Positions 55,212-64,000 of a DNA stretch of 64,000 nucleotides are shown here, piece after piece (positions within the stretch are counted from its first letter, which is position 1; each line of letters begins with the position of its first letter). The notes under the pieces are model-generated. The model did not search any database and was not told the origin of the DNA. It saw only the letters and a list, made by a program, of their open reading frames with translations. Source of the DNA: Clostridia bacterium (GTDB taxonomy: Bacteria > Bacillota > Clostridia > Oscillospirales > Acutalibacteraceae); assembly GCA_017550105.1 (NCBI GenBank), contig JAFYLQ010000063.1, positions 1 to 64,000 on the forward strand, given 5' to 3'. The position numbers and the translations under genes were made by a program.

Positions 55212-57320
55212 TTAAGGAATTAATGTGTTTGGTGTTTCCTGAGCGTCGAACTGAGTTTTCTGACTGAAATAATAGTTATAAATCGGCACCGCCGCCTGAC
55301 TTGTTTTGCTACCTGTAAGGGCATTTTCTGCCACGATAGCAATAGCAATTTCAGGGTTTTCGTATGGTGCAAAGGAAATGAAGAAGCCGTTGTTACAGTC
55401 CATAGTTACGCCCGAAGCAGTCGTTCTTTTAAGCTGTGACGTACCCGTCTTACCCGCCGCATCAACTATACATTTACTGAAATACGTATTACAGGAGCTG
55501 TTCACAACAACGTCGCGCATACCTTGTTTTACAATGTCAATATTCTTCTCTGATACGTTAAGTGTGTTTAACACCACGGGCTCGGTTTCATAAATAACCT
55601 CGCTCATATCCGCAGAAAGAACGGATTTTATAATGTAAGGCTTATAGCGTGTACCACCGTTGGCAATTGTTGCGCAGTAGTTTGCTAACTGTAAGGGGGT
55701 AAAAAGGTTATCCGACTGACCGATTGCCGCCTGAACCGTATCACCGGGAAGCCATTGCTGACCCGATGCCTCCTTGTTGGCAACACTTGCAAGCATACCC
55801 TCTGCCTCGGGAAGCTCAAGACCCGTATCCTGACCGAGACCCAAAAGGTTACAGTATTTATTCATTTTATCAATGCCCAATTCCTTACCCATTTCAAAAA
55901 AGAAAATGTTACAGGATTTTTCAAGGGCTGTGGTTACGTTAAGATAGCCGTGATGACCAAGACATTTAAAGGTCTGGTCCTCAAGAACGTAGGTTGCACC
56001 GCAGTAGCAAGCGGTATTTATGTCAATAGCGCCCTCCTCCAAAGCCGCAAGAGCAATGGCGGGCTTCATTGTAGAACCCGGAGCATACGTACTCTGAATA
56101 CCTCTGTTCCAAAGGGGGCTTTCGGTATCAGCGGCAAGCTCATCGTAATCCTCAAAATACTTTGTGATATCATAAGTGGGAAGTGAAACACAGGCAAGAA
56201 CCGCACCCGTGTTACAATCGAGCACTACGATTGCACCTGCACTGCCGAAATATGATGAGTTTTTGTTATCCTTAAGCATATCCGCAAGAGCCTGAGCCGC
56301 AACCTTCTGCATACCTGCATCAATGGTTGTAACAACGGTATTACCCTGCTCGGGTTTAGTAAGATAATCCTCAATAACCGTACCATCCGAGGCTATAGTA
56401 GTGGTTTTTATACCGTTAGTACCCCTGAGATAACTTTCCATTGCCGCCTCAATACCGCTTTTGCCGTATTTATCGTCAAGGGAATATGCATTGTTTTTAA
56501 TTGTCTGTATATCCGTTGCCGTAAGGGAATCATCGCTTAATTTTTCATTAAGCAACGTTTCCTCTTTAGCATATTCATCAGAGCTGATGGAACCCACAAC
56601 GCCGAGAATATGTGAATATGATATTTTGTCGTTATATTCACGGTAACTTACACTTTCGCTTACCACGCCCGGATACGTGTCGCTCATTTCCATAATAATT
56701 GAAACGACCTCGGTGGGCACGTCCTCGGCAAAGGTATAGGGAGAGGTTACCGAGAATGAAAGATACTTCATACCGAAGCACACGGACGCTATTTTTCTTG
56801 CATCTTGCCTTGAATAGCCCTGAAGTGAATAACGTTCAATAAGTGCATCAAGACATTCGTCGGCAGTTGACTTCTCGCCCTTTTCCATTTCAAGCATATT
56901 TTCAGAAACCATATACTCGAATTCCTGAGCCTTGTCCTCATCTACCACAAGCTTTCCGCCCTGATATTTCAAGGGAAGTCTGTCAATCCACTCAATATTG
57001 TTCTTTTCAAAAAGCTTAATTAATGAAAAAATAATCTTATTTCTCTCCTCTTGGTTTTTCGCCTCGGGGAAATCCGCATATTTGAACACCACAGAATTAC
57101 CCTGCCTGTTTGTAACAAGAGGGTTGCCGTTACGGTCAAGAATTTCGCCACGTGCCGCCTTCACCTTGCTTGTGGACACCGCAAGGCTTTTGGAAGCCGC
57201 CTTGTATTTGTCACCGTTAACAAGCTGTGTAATGGACAATGATGCAATAAGTGCGGCAAACGCCACAGCGATAATTATTGTACCTGTTATTCTTCTTCTT
57301 TTTCGTAATTCAATAGACAT
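55212..57320 (-). CDS. mrdA: Penicillin-binding protein 2 (elongation transpeptidase)
   Basis: 702 residues. N-terminal membrane anchor (about 12-32), dimerisation domain, then the transpeptidase domain with the active-site motif STMKP (SxxK), SCN (SxN) in ALEKSCNIFF, and KTGTS. Class B PBP of the elongasome, crosslinking side-wall peptidoglycan with MreB/C/D and RodA. Follows mreD by 11 bp. Confidence 0.95.
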   Translation of the reverse strand: MSIELRKRRRITGTIIIAVAFAALIASLSITQLVNGDKYKAASKSLAVSTSKVKAARGEILDRNGNPLVTNRQGNSVVFKYADFPEAKNQEERNKIIFSLIKLFEKNNIEWIDRLPLKYQGGKLVVDEDKAQEFEYMVSENMLEMEKGEKSTADECLDALIERYSLQGYSRQDARKIASVCFGMKYLSFSVTSPYTFAEDVPTEVVSIIMEMSDTYPGVVSESVSYREYNDKISYSHILGVVGSISSDEYAKEETLLNEKLSDDSLTATDIQTIKNNAYSLDDKYGKSGIEAAMESYLRGTNGIKTTTIASDGTVIEDYLTKPEQGNTVVTTIDAGMQKVAAQALADMLKDNKNSSYFGSAGAIVVLDCNTGAVLACVSLPTYDITKYFEDYDELAADTESPLWNRGIQSTYAPGSTMKPAIALAALEEGAIDINTACYCGATYVLEDQTFKCLGHHGYLNVTTALEKSCNIFFFEMGKELGIDKMNKYCNLLGLGQDTGLELPEAEGMLASVANKEASGQQWLPGDTVQAAIGQSDNLFTPLQLANYCATIANGGTRYKPYIIKSVLSADMSEVIYETEPVVLNTLNVSEKNIDIVKQGMRDVVVNSSCNTYFSKCIVDAAGKTGTSQLKRTTASGVTMDCNNGFFISFAPYENPEIAIAIVAENALTGSKTSQAAVPIYNYYFSQKTQFDAQETPNTLIP

Positions 57321-57331
57321 ACAAATAACCT

Positions 57332-57862
57332 TTATTCATCTGCAGTTTTATGTGAATTGTAAATCCACAATATGGGGAAATAAAAAACGGGAACGAATGA
57401 TAAAGTGTAAATACCTGTGGGCAGGTAGAAGGTGAAAATTTGAGCTATTGAAGCACCTGCACCGCCGAAAATCAAATTGATTATTATATAAAGTGCATTG
57501 TAGCAGACAATTGCACCTGCACCCAAAACCATTGCCGTAAGTATGTTGTTACGCATAAGTCGGATTATAAGAAGACTGCACACGGCGCATATCAGCAATA
57601 AAACTATGGAATTGAAGCCGTCCCTGACGGAGCATATATCCCATAATATTCCCGCTATTGCACCAAAAATTGCCGCTGCAATTTCTCTTTCAAACATTGC
57701 AATACTTACCACAAGAGGTAATAATACTAACGCCCTTGCACCAAAAATTTCAGGAAGCACGTAAGGGGAATTCTGCACAAGTGCCACAACTATTATTATA
57801 AGAGCATACAAGCCGAAGCGTATGTATTTTTGCTTATTATTTCCGTAATGCAAGGGTATCAC
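57332..57862 (-). CDS. mreD: Rod-shape determining protein MreD
   Basis: 176 residues with five to six membrane helices and a short polar end. Sequence is weakly conserved as usual for MreD; the position between mreC and the PBP2 gene makes the call. IAGILWDICS matches the family's GxLxD segment. Confidence 0.88.
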   Translation of the reverse strand: MIPLHYGNNKQKYIRFGLYALIIIVVALVQNSPYVLPEIFGARALVLLPLVVSIAMFEREIAAAIFGAIAGILWDICSVRDGFNSIVLLLICAVCSLLIIRLMRNNILTAMVLGAGAIVCYNALYIIINLIFGGAGASIAQIFTFYLPTGIYTLSFVPVFYFPILWIYNSHKTADE

Positions 57863-57893
57863 CTCTCTTTATTTTTTGGTTTTTGTTTTCTTA

Positions 57894-58751
57894 TTAATCC
57901 TTAATCTCGCCCTCGCCCTGACCTTCAAATGAGGTAATAACAAAGACCTCACTTATGGTATCCAAGTCGGCAAAGGGCTTAACAAGTGCATAGCATGCCG
58001 AGGAAACGTCATCGGATTTAACCGCAGTAACCTCACCTATAATAAGTCCGTCGGGGAATACTCCGCCTGCACCCGAGGTGCAAACCACACCACCGTTTAC
58101 TATTGAGGTTGATGAATCAAGACCGTAAAGCTTACATACGCCCTGAGAATAAAGCTTATCCTCACCGCTTACGTAGCCATATTCACGTGTACCCGATTCA
58201 AAGGCACCGATATTAACTCGGGGGTCAAGAACGGAATAAACCACACAGGTTGAAAAATTAACCTTTTTAACAATACCCACAACGTACTCGCCGTATATTA
58301 CGGGGTCACCAACCTCAACCCCGTCACTTGAGCCCGTGTTAAGTACAAATGAGCCGTAAACATCCGCCGCATCCCGTGATATAACGGAGCCGTAGCTGAT
58401 TTCGAAGTCGGCATTTTTCTGTTTTATACCGTAAAACTCCTCGTAGGCTTCAACCTTTTTCTTAAGGTCGTTATAATCTGCAAGTTGTTTACGGTAGCCC
58501 TCTATCTCTTTTCTGAGGGCTTCATTTTCCTCAATATAAACCGAGGATGATTTAAAAGCGGCAGAAACGTCGTTCAGATTATCGGATATTGCCACGGATA
58601 ATTTCTGAAGAGGTGAAAAAACTGTACCGATTACGGAAGTAAAGGGTGATGATGCATTGTGGCTTACTGCCGCACACAGTACACCCACCATAACAACCGC
58701 AGCTACTATCACAAGATTTTTGAACGTACCGCTCTGTAAAAACCTTTTCAT
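57894..58751 (-). CDS. mreC: Rod-shape determining protein MreC
   Basis: 285 residues. One N-terminal membrane helix (about 10-30), a coiled coil (about 65-105, NEALRKEIEGYRKQLADYND), then the beta domains with GDPVIYGEYVVGIVKKV and SGAGGVFPDGLIIGEV. Scaffold of the elongasome outside the membrane. 12 bp after mreB. Confidence 0.95.
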   Translation of the reverse strand: MKRFLQSGTFKNLVIVAAVVMVGVLCAAVSHNASSPFTSVIGTVFSPLQKLSVAISDNLNDVSAAFKSSSVYIEENEALRKEIEGYRKQLADYNDLKKKVEAYEEFYGIKQKNADFEISYGSVISRDAADVYGSFVLNTGSSDGVEVGDPVIYGEYVVGIVKKVNFSTCVVYSVLDPRVNIGAFESGTREYGYVSGEDKLYSQGVCKLYGLDSSTSIVNGGVVCTSGAGGVFPDGLIIGEVTAVKSDDVSSACYALVKPFADLDTISEVFVITSFEGQGEGEIKD

Positions 58752-58763
58752 TTTCTCAATCCT

Positions 58764-59768
58764 TTATTTTCTGTTGAATCCCAATAAATCCTTTTCAAGA
58801 CAGATACCGGTACCCCTTACAACACAGTCAAGAGGATTTTCTGCAACATTAACGGGCATACCTGTTTCGGTTGAAATAAGCTTATCAAGACCTCTGAGCA
58901 AGGCACCGCCGCCTGTAAGGGTAATACCTCTTTCGATAATGTCTGCAGAAAGCTCGGGAGGAGTTCTGTCAAGAGTATAGCGGATAGCATCAAGGATTTC
59001 GTCAACAGGGTCGGCAAGCGCCTGACGCACCTGTTCGCTTGTAATCTCAACTGATTTGGGGAGTCCGTCAATAAGGTTTCTGCCCTTGATTTCCATAGCG
59101 GCTTCACCCTCGTAGGGGTAAGCCGAGCCTAATTTAAGCTTAATATCCTCGGCGGAGCGTTCACCGATAAGAAGATTGAAGGTTCTTTTTACGTAGGCAA
59201 TAATTGCTTCGTCAAAATTGTCACCTGCAACCCTTACGGATTTTGAGGTTACAATATCACCCAGTGAAATAACTGCAACCTCGGAGGTACCGCCGCCGAT
59301 GTCAACAATCATACTTCCTGTTGCTTCAAGCACGGGAAGACCTGCACCGATAGCCGCCGCCATGGGCTCCTCAATAAGGCTTACGTATCTTGCACCGGCA
59401 CTTTTAGCCGCGTCGTGCACCGCACGTCTTTCAACCTCGGTAACACCTGAGGGAATACAAATCATAACTCTTGCTCTGTTGAAGGGTGAACCGCTTATGG
59501 CTCTTTTTACGAACGCCTTAAGCATATCCGCAGTCATATCAAAGTCTGCAATAACACCATCCTTAAGAGGACGTACCGCAGTAATTGAACCGGGGGTTCT
59601 GCCTATCATTTTTTTAGCATCTGCACCAACGGCAACAACTGTTTTGGGGTTGGTTCTTTCATCAACCGCAACAACTGAAGGCTCTCTGATAACAATGCCC
59701 TTACCTTTAACAAACACCAATGTATTGGCTGTACCAAGGTCAACACCAATATCCTGTGAAAACAACAT
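58764..59768 (-). CDS. mreB: Rod-shape determining protein MreB
   Basis: Bacterial actin, 334 residues. Phosphate loop [12 protein letters not shown] (7-18), [23 protein letters not shown] and [12 protein letters not shown] are all standard. Guides cell-wall synthesis along the cylinder, suggesting a rod-shaped or elongating cell. Begins 21 bp after znuB. Confidence 0.97.
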   Translation of the reverse strand: MLFSQDIGVDLGTANTLVFVKGKGIVIREPSVVAVDERTNPKTVVAVGADAKKMIGRTPGSITAVRPLKDGVIADFDMTADMLKAFVKRAISGSPFNRARVMICIPSGVTEVERRAVHDAAKSAGARYVSLIEEPMAAAIGAGLPVLEATGSMIVDIGGGTSEVAVISLGDIVTSKSVRVAGDNFDEAIIAYVKRTFNLLIGERSAEDIKLKLGSAYPYEGEAAMEIKGRNLIDGLPKSVEITSEQVRQALADPVDEILDAIRYTLDRTPPELSADIIERGITLTGGGALLRGLDKLISTETGMPVNVAENPLDCVVRGTGICLEKDLLGFNRK

Positions 59769-59789
59769 ATATATACATTCCTTTCGGGA

Positions 59790-60623
59790 TTATTTTTTTC
59801 TTAATATGTACGTAACAAAGAAGATTATTGCCGAAACGGTAACAATCGTAGCTCCTGCCGAGGTATCCTCATAGAAGGAAATAAGAAGTCCCGACACTGC
59901 AGAAACCAATGATATTGCCACGGAAAGGCTCATATATTGCCTTGAATTTTTAGCAATATTTCTTGCCGCGGCGGCAGGTAAAATAAGAAGTGAGTTTATA
60001 AGGAGTATGCCCACCCACTTAATTGAAATCATTACAACAACCGCAACCATTATTACGAAAATATTTTCGTAAAGTGCGGTCTTTATGCCTCTGCTTGCGG
60101 CTAACTCACGGTTAACCGTTATAACCAACAGCTTGTTGTAAATAAACGACCACACAATCAGAACCGCCACAAAGGTAATAAGAAGATATAACAGTTCTTT
60201 TTTAGTGATACTTAAAATATCACCTACAAGGTAGGTACTGTATTTTGAAAAGCTTCCGCCGTAGGAAAGCACAAGCAAGCCTATGGCAATACTCGTAGAT
60301 GAAAAAACGCTTATAACCGTATCCGACGAGGAGTTACCCTTGTTCTTAACACGGGTTATTATGAGAGCCACAAGCACACCGAAGGCAACAAGGGAAATAA
60401 TTTCATTTTTAATTCCCAAAAGCACACCAAGGGCAATACCTGTAAAAGCACTGTGACCCAAGGCATCTGAAAAGAAAGCCATTTTGTTATTAACTGCCAT
60501 CGTGCCGAGAACACCCATAAGAGGCGCTATAAGAAGCACCGCAAGAAGTGCATTTATCATAAACTTGTAGTCCGCCCAATGGAATGGAAGCACGTTACCT
60601 AAAACGCTGTATATTACGCTCAT
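59790..60623 (-). CDS. znuB: Zinc/manganese ABC transporter permease
   Basis: 277 residues, eight or so membrane helices, ABC-3 family. GVLGTMAVNNKMAFFSDALGHSAFTGIALG and WVGILLINSLLILPAAAAR are the family motifs. Overlaps the ATPase gene by 4 bp. Confidence 0.92.
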   Translation of the reverse strand: MSVIYSVLGNVLPFHWADYKFMINALLAVLLIAPLMGVLGTMAVNNKMAFFSDALGHSAFTGIALGVLLGIKNEIISLVAFGVLVALIITRVKNKGNSSSDTVISVFSSTSIAIGLLVLSYGGSFSKYSTYLVGDILSITKKELLYLLITFVAVLIVWSFIYNKLLVITVNRELAASRGIKTALYENIFVIMVAVVVMISIKWVGILLINSLLILPAAAARNIAKNSRQYMSLSVAISLVSAVSGLLISFYEDTSAGATIVTVSAIIFFVTYILRKK

Positions 60624-61375
60624 ACAAACGCCCCCTTTTCGGGCACGGTGAAGAATACTTTTTTGAATTCATCGGATTCAAAAACCTCTTTTGCGGGACC
60701 GCTTTTAAGCACCGTTTTATTTATAAGAATTACCTTGTCCGCATATTCACGCACAATTTCCAAATCGTGGGAAACCATAGCAATTGCCATATGATAATTA
60801 TGCTTAAGGTTAAGTATCGCTTCGTAGAATTTCTCGCTACCCTGCGCATCAACACCCGAAACGGGCTCGTCGAGAATAAGGAGTTCGGGAAGCGGATAAA
60901 GTGCATTTACCAACATAACACGTTGAAGCTCGCCGCCCGAAAGTTCACCCAACTTACGTTTTTTTAGGTCCAGACAACCAACCGCCTCAAGGGCTTCATC
61001 AAGCTGAGCCGACACCTTTTTGTTTCGCATAAAGCAAACGGGGCTTGAGGTTCGTCCGACTAAAAGGAAATCCTCCACGCTAACGGGAGCCGAACGGTCA
61101 AAATCCAACCTCTGAGGAACGTAGCCGATAGTTATTTTATTAAGCCTTTCACCATCGTGGGACTCAAAGCCAACGCTACCCTGATGCTGAATTTCGCCTA
61201 AAATTGATTTTACAAGAGTGGTTTTACCTGCACCGTTTACACCGATAACCGCCGTAAGCTCACCGCAATGCAGGTGGAAGGAAACGTCGGAAAGGATAAC
61301 ATCCGAGCCCTTTTTAACTCCGATATTATTTACCGATATTTTGCAAAGACCGCAACCGTTTTCGGATGCCATCAA
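60620..61375 (-). CDS. znuC: Zinc/manganese ABC transporter ATP-binding protein
   Basis: 251 residues. Walker A GVNGAGKTT (about 44-52), signature LSGGELQRV, Walker B LLILDEPVSGVD and the H-loop SHD. Powers the transporter formed with ZnuB and ZnuA. Overlaps znuA by 4 bp. Confidence 0.94.
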   Translation of the reverse strand: MMASENGCGLCKISVNNIGVKKGSDVILSDVSFHLHCGELTAVIGVNGAGKTTLVKSILGEIQHQGSVGFESHDGERLNKITIGYVPQRLDFDRSAPVSVEDFLLVGRTSSPVCFMRNKKVSAQLDEALEAVGCLDLKKRKLGELSGGELQRVMLVNALYPLPELLILDEPVSGVDAQGSEKFYEAILNLKHNYHMAIAMVSHDLEIVREYADKVILINKTVLKSGPAKEVFESDEFKKVFFTVPEKGAFV

Positions 61376-62277
61376 CTCACCGCCTTCAGAATTGTCTGTA
61401 TATTTTCTCTCATTATATCCTCATAGGCACCAAGGGTAACCTCGCCCTTGGTTACAGGATTGAGAACGTAAATTTTAACGCCTGTTTCCGCCGCCATAAT
61501 TTCTGCGGCACTGCCGTTGTAGTCGGGCTCAACAAAAAGAGCCTTTATACCCTGCCCCGGAATAACGTCACAAAGATGTGCAATCTTCTTTGCAGAGGGT
61601 TCGCCACCCTCGTCACTTTCGATGCACTCAACTATTTCAAGGCCCGATTCCGCAGCCATATATTCATAAGCGGCGTGAAAGGTGATTATTTTTTGACCCT
61701 GTGCCGCCTGATAGGTGCCTTTTAATTCGTCGGATAATCCGTTTAATCTTACAATATATTCCTCGTAGTTTTGGTTAATCTGCTTTTCGTATTGAGGGTA
61801 TTTTTCAACAAGTCCGTTTTTTATATTAAGAACCTGCTTTTTCGCATTTTCAACAGAAAGCCATATATGGGAGTTGCTTTCGTGGTTATGACCAGTATGC
61901 TCCTCGCCCTCGTGATGGTGTGAGCATAAAAGTTCAATACCCTCGGAGGAGTCAACTATAGCTAAGTCCTCCGTCGTTTCGGAAACGTCATCAAGGAAGG
62001 TTTCTAACCCTGCACCGTTGATAACAAAAACATCCGCATCATTAAGAAGCTTCGCATCACGGGCAGTAAGCGTGTAATCGTGAAGACAGCCCGTGCTTTG
62101 CTCTGCCATACAGGTAACTGTAAGTCCGTCAATACCATTTGTAAGGTTCAACGTGAAAATATATATGGGGTAAAAGGATACGGCAATAACCGAGTCGGTA
62201 TTATCAGTCACAACCGCACCGCACCCTGCAGTAAAAAGCAATGAAAGAGCTATTATCATTGCAATAAACTTTTTCAC
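61372..62277 (-). CDS. znuA: Zinc ABC transporter substrate-binding lipoprotein
   Basis: 301 residues. Lipobox near residue 18 (LFTAGC), cluster A-I fold with the metal ligands expected in GCLHDYTL, a His-rich loop (HHHEGEEHTGHNHESNSH, about 115-135), HAAYEYMA and a late Glu/Asp. The His loop is typical of zinc rather than manganese binders. Seven bases after the preceding gene. Confidence 0.92.
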   Translation of the reverse strand: MKKFIAMIIALSLLFTAGCGAVVTDNTDSVIAVSFYPIYIFTLNLTNGIDGLTVTCMAEQSTGCLHDYTLTARDAKLLNDADVFVINGAGLETFLDDVSETTEDLAIVDSSEGIELLCSHHHEGEEHTGHNHESNSHIWLSVENAKKQVLNIKNGLVEKYPQYEKQINQNYEEYIVRLNGLSDELKGTYQAAQGQKIITFHAAYEYMAAESGLEIVECIESDEGGEPSAKKIAHLCDVIPGQGIKALFVEPDYNGSAAEIMAAETGVKIYVLNPVTKGEVTLGAYEDIMRENIQTILKAVS

Positions 62278-62284
62278 GTTTTTA

Positions 62285-63883
62285 TCACCTTACCAGTCTG
62301 AAGTAATAGGGAATCTCCGAGCCGTAAAGACCTGTTTCAACCTTGACGTAATAGGTACCTGCGGGTACTAACACAACGCCCGTTGTAACAAGATGCTCGT
62401 TAAGGTATGAATCCGTGGAGCAGATTTCTTTACCGCTTTCATCTACCACACTTGCGGTCCAGCAATGCTCGTTAACACTGCCTGCCTCGTGGTAGAATTC
62501 AAGGCATATTCTTGTGTCCTTTTCAAGCTCGAATTTATAGTAGTCCTCATCATAGAGGGAGTCTGTTGAAATAATTGCACCGTAATAATACTTGCCGAAA
62601 TCTGCAAAATCGCAGGTCTCCATTGTATTATTGGGCTCGTGCTCGTAATTTGAAGCCTCGGTGAAGGTCCATCTGCAGGTATAATATGCAGAGTTATATG
62701 AAACTGAATCACCGTCTATGCATACGTAGTAATCACCCGGTGTAAGACCCATATCCTCAATCATAAGGCTCTCACTGTTCCACATAGCAATTTTACGTAC
62801 TATTTCGTAATATGAGCCGTCCTCCATAGGCTTAATAAGGCGGATGTTCCAGCCTCGCTTATCGCCCTCAAGAAGTTCGTGTTCAAATTCGAAATCAATG
62901 TATCCCTCAGCAGGAACCGTAAATTTGTAGTAGTCCTTATCAAGACCGAGAAGTCTGTCTGCAAGGCTACCGCCGATAATTACGTCCTGAGGAAGATTTG
63001 TTGCAGTTTCGGGTGAATCGTTAAGTTCAAATTCATTGTTAGTTGCCTTGTTAGCACCTACAAGAAGCGTGTAGGTATCGGGAACCTCACTCTGAGCCTC
63101 AACCTTGATGTAATACGTGCCCATCTGAAGACCTATGATACCCGTTTTAACCATAAGCTCGTCTAATTTAGAGGTGAACTGAGTGATAAGCTTATCAGTA
63201 TCATCGCAAAGAGTAATGCTCCATCCAACAACGGGAAGGGTGTTGTCGTTATGGGTGAAGGTAATATTCACAACGCTGTCCTCAACAAGCTCAAGAACGT
63301 ACCAGTCCGTATCCGTATCATTTTCACGCCTTGATGAGGAACCGTATTTACCGTACTTAACCGCAATGGGAGTTGCCTCGTCAATGGTATCGTTAGGCTC
63401 TTTTTCGTAGGTTTCGGTTTCGGTAAACATTGTGGAAAGAGAGTAATCTGTTTCAAGGAAGTAGGTACCCGCCTTTACCACAACACAATACGTACCGGGG
63501 GTAACACCCGTTTCGCCCCAGGTTGACGTAACGTCACTCCAGAAGGATTCAAAAAAGCTTAACTCCTTGTAAACCTTTTCTTCACCTTCAATTATTTTAT
63601 AGAGTGTTATCTGCCATGCAGTTTTAGCATTATCCTGATAATCCTCGTGATTAAGCCTTACAACCAAAGCACCGTTTGCAGGTACTTCAAAAATATATGC
63701 ATCGTAGTCGTCGGCACTTTTAAGAATACCCGTTGCCTCGGAATTAAGTGCCATATACGTGGGAGTATTATTTTTAAACAAGCTGTCGTTTACGATAACT
63801 GATGCGCCGACCGCACAAAGGGACGCTGTCAGAATAACAATAGCAGTAACGAAAGCTATAAGCCTAATTTTATGCTTCTTCAT
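62285..63883 (-). CDS. Secreted protein with four PPC-like repeats
   Basis: 532 residues. Signal peptide (about 1-27), then four similar beta-rich modules of about 120 residues beginning near 33, 155, 285 and 405. Each has the EPND-type opening and a D(W/Y)Y(V/K)(L/F)...G(T/D)YY(V/I)(K/C)(V/I) ending, resembling the bacterial pre-peptidase C-terminal (PPC) domain. No catalytic domain, anchor or sorting signal follows. It lies 7 bp before znuA in the same transcript, so a role in metal binding or surface display is possible but unproven. Confidence 0.78.
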   Translation of the reverse strand: MKKHKIRLIAFVTAIVILTASLCAVGASVIVNDSLFKNNTPTYMALNSEATGILKSADDYDAYIFEVPANGALVVRLNHEDYQDNAKTAWQITLYKIIEGEEKVYKELSFFESFWSDVTSTWGETGVTPGTYCVVVKAGTYFLETDYSLSTMFTETETYEKEPNDTIDEATPIAVKYGKYGSSSRRENDTDTDWYVLELVEDSVVNITFTHNDNTLPVVGWSITLCDDTDKLITQFTSKLDELMVKTGIIGLQMGTYYIKVEAQSEVPDTYTLLVGANKATNNEFELNDSPETATNLPQDVIIGGSLADRLLGLDKDYYKFTVPAEGYIDFEFEHELLEGDKRGWNIRLIKPMEDGSYYEIVRKIAMWNSESLMIEDMGLTPGDYYVCIDGDSVSYNSAYYTCRWTFTEASNYEHEPNNTMETCDFADFGKYYYGAIISTDSLYDEDYYKFELEKDTRICLEFYHEAGSVNEHCWTASVVDESGKEICSTDSYLNEHLVTTGVVLVPAGTYYVKVETGLYGSEIPYYFRLVR

Positions 63884-64000
63884 AAGCTAAACTCCTTTTT
63901 AGTTTATTCAGTGCCTCGTCATATTGGGGCACCGTATCCGTATATGAGCAAAGTACGGTTTCAATAAATTCAATATTGAGAATGGAAAACGCACATTTTA
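63870..64000 (-). CDS. 3' end of an unidentified gene, truncated by the window edge
   Basis: About 42 codons are readable on the minus strand, ending ALNKLKRSLAYEEA and stop. The frame overlaps the start of the PPC-repeat gene by 14 bp and carries its ribosome site AAGGAG. The visible end is an amphipathic helix; no family can be given. It implies that the operon extends further left on the minus strand. Confidence 0.5.
   Translation of the reverse strand, partial: KCAFSILNIEFIETVLCSYTDTVPQYDEALNKLKRSLAYEEA

Overview
The window reads as a chromosome segment of an anaerobic, Gram-positive-type member of the Clostridia, most likely a gut or rumen Oscillospirales/Ruminococcaceae-like organism. 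The basis is one-membrane gene content, strong AGGAGG-type ribosome binding sites, TTGACA-17-TATAAT promoters, a secreted lipase with a C-terminal dockerin, a circularly permuted GH3 enzyme of rumen type, a galacturonate operon and a Soj/Spo0J pair. Species is not inferable from sequence alone. Almost everything is housekeeping or metabolic; no prophage, CRISPR array or intact transposon is visible.

Layout. 1-2953 (+): end of dnaK, dnaJ, and an S4-domain RNA-binding protein (YlmH type). 2958-3514: a four-helix-bundle (S23/IVP-type) gene framed by inverted hairpin-plus-heptamer elements, which looks like a small mobile cassette. 3532-5038: aldo/keto reductase, then an XRE repressor facing a 47-residue protein. 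5044-7295 (-): serA and serC. 7558-9702 (-): zinc-ribbon/SH3 membrane protein, preceded by a probable independent small RNA (about 9780-9926). 10076-16774 (-): ATP synthase operon led by rqcP, containing a b'-delta-alpha fusion and an epsilon subunit without its C-terminal domain. 16961-21109 (-): cyclase, hisS, mgsA and an FGGY kinase. About 21331-21450 (+): a 5S rRNA gene away from any 16S/23S. 21589-23024 (-): trmB and a PP2C-type phosphatase. 23144-27525 (+): galacturonate operon (transporter, uxaB, uxaA). 27582-38705 (mostly -): Thr-rich membrane protein, oxidoreductase, degenerate P-type ATPase, rlmB, serS, parB, parA, NOL1/NOP2/sun methyltransferase and rsmE.

38855-41870: a lipoprotein/SHOCT membrane pair divergent from an XRE regulator whose palindromic operators sit on the promoter, a duplicated-domain protein, an array of six different hairpins with inverted separators, tRNA-Thr(GGU), and a gene-free stretch holding a decayed inverted-repeat element. 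41887-53255: permuted GH3, dockerin lipase, birA, secreted protein, SulP-like permease with a ComEC-like hydrolase, a membrane protein/TPR pair and a lipoprotein. 53651-54475 (-): thiT under a TPP riboswitch. 54482-64000 (-): one tightly packed run of minD-like, mrdA (PBP2), mreD, mreC, mreB, znuB, znuC, znuA, a secreted four-repeat protein and a truncated gene at the edge, joining zinc uptake to cell-shape genes.

The most unusual items are the hairpin array (40893-41044), the S23 cassette with its terminal elements and a related solo element at 33465-33517, the b'-delta-alpha ATP synthase fusion, the pseudo-P-type ATPase, and the candidate small RNA. All functional statements rest on reading motifs; no database search was possible.
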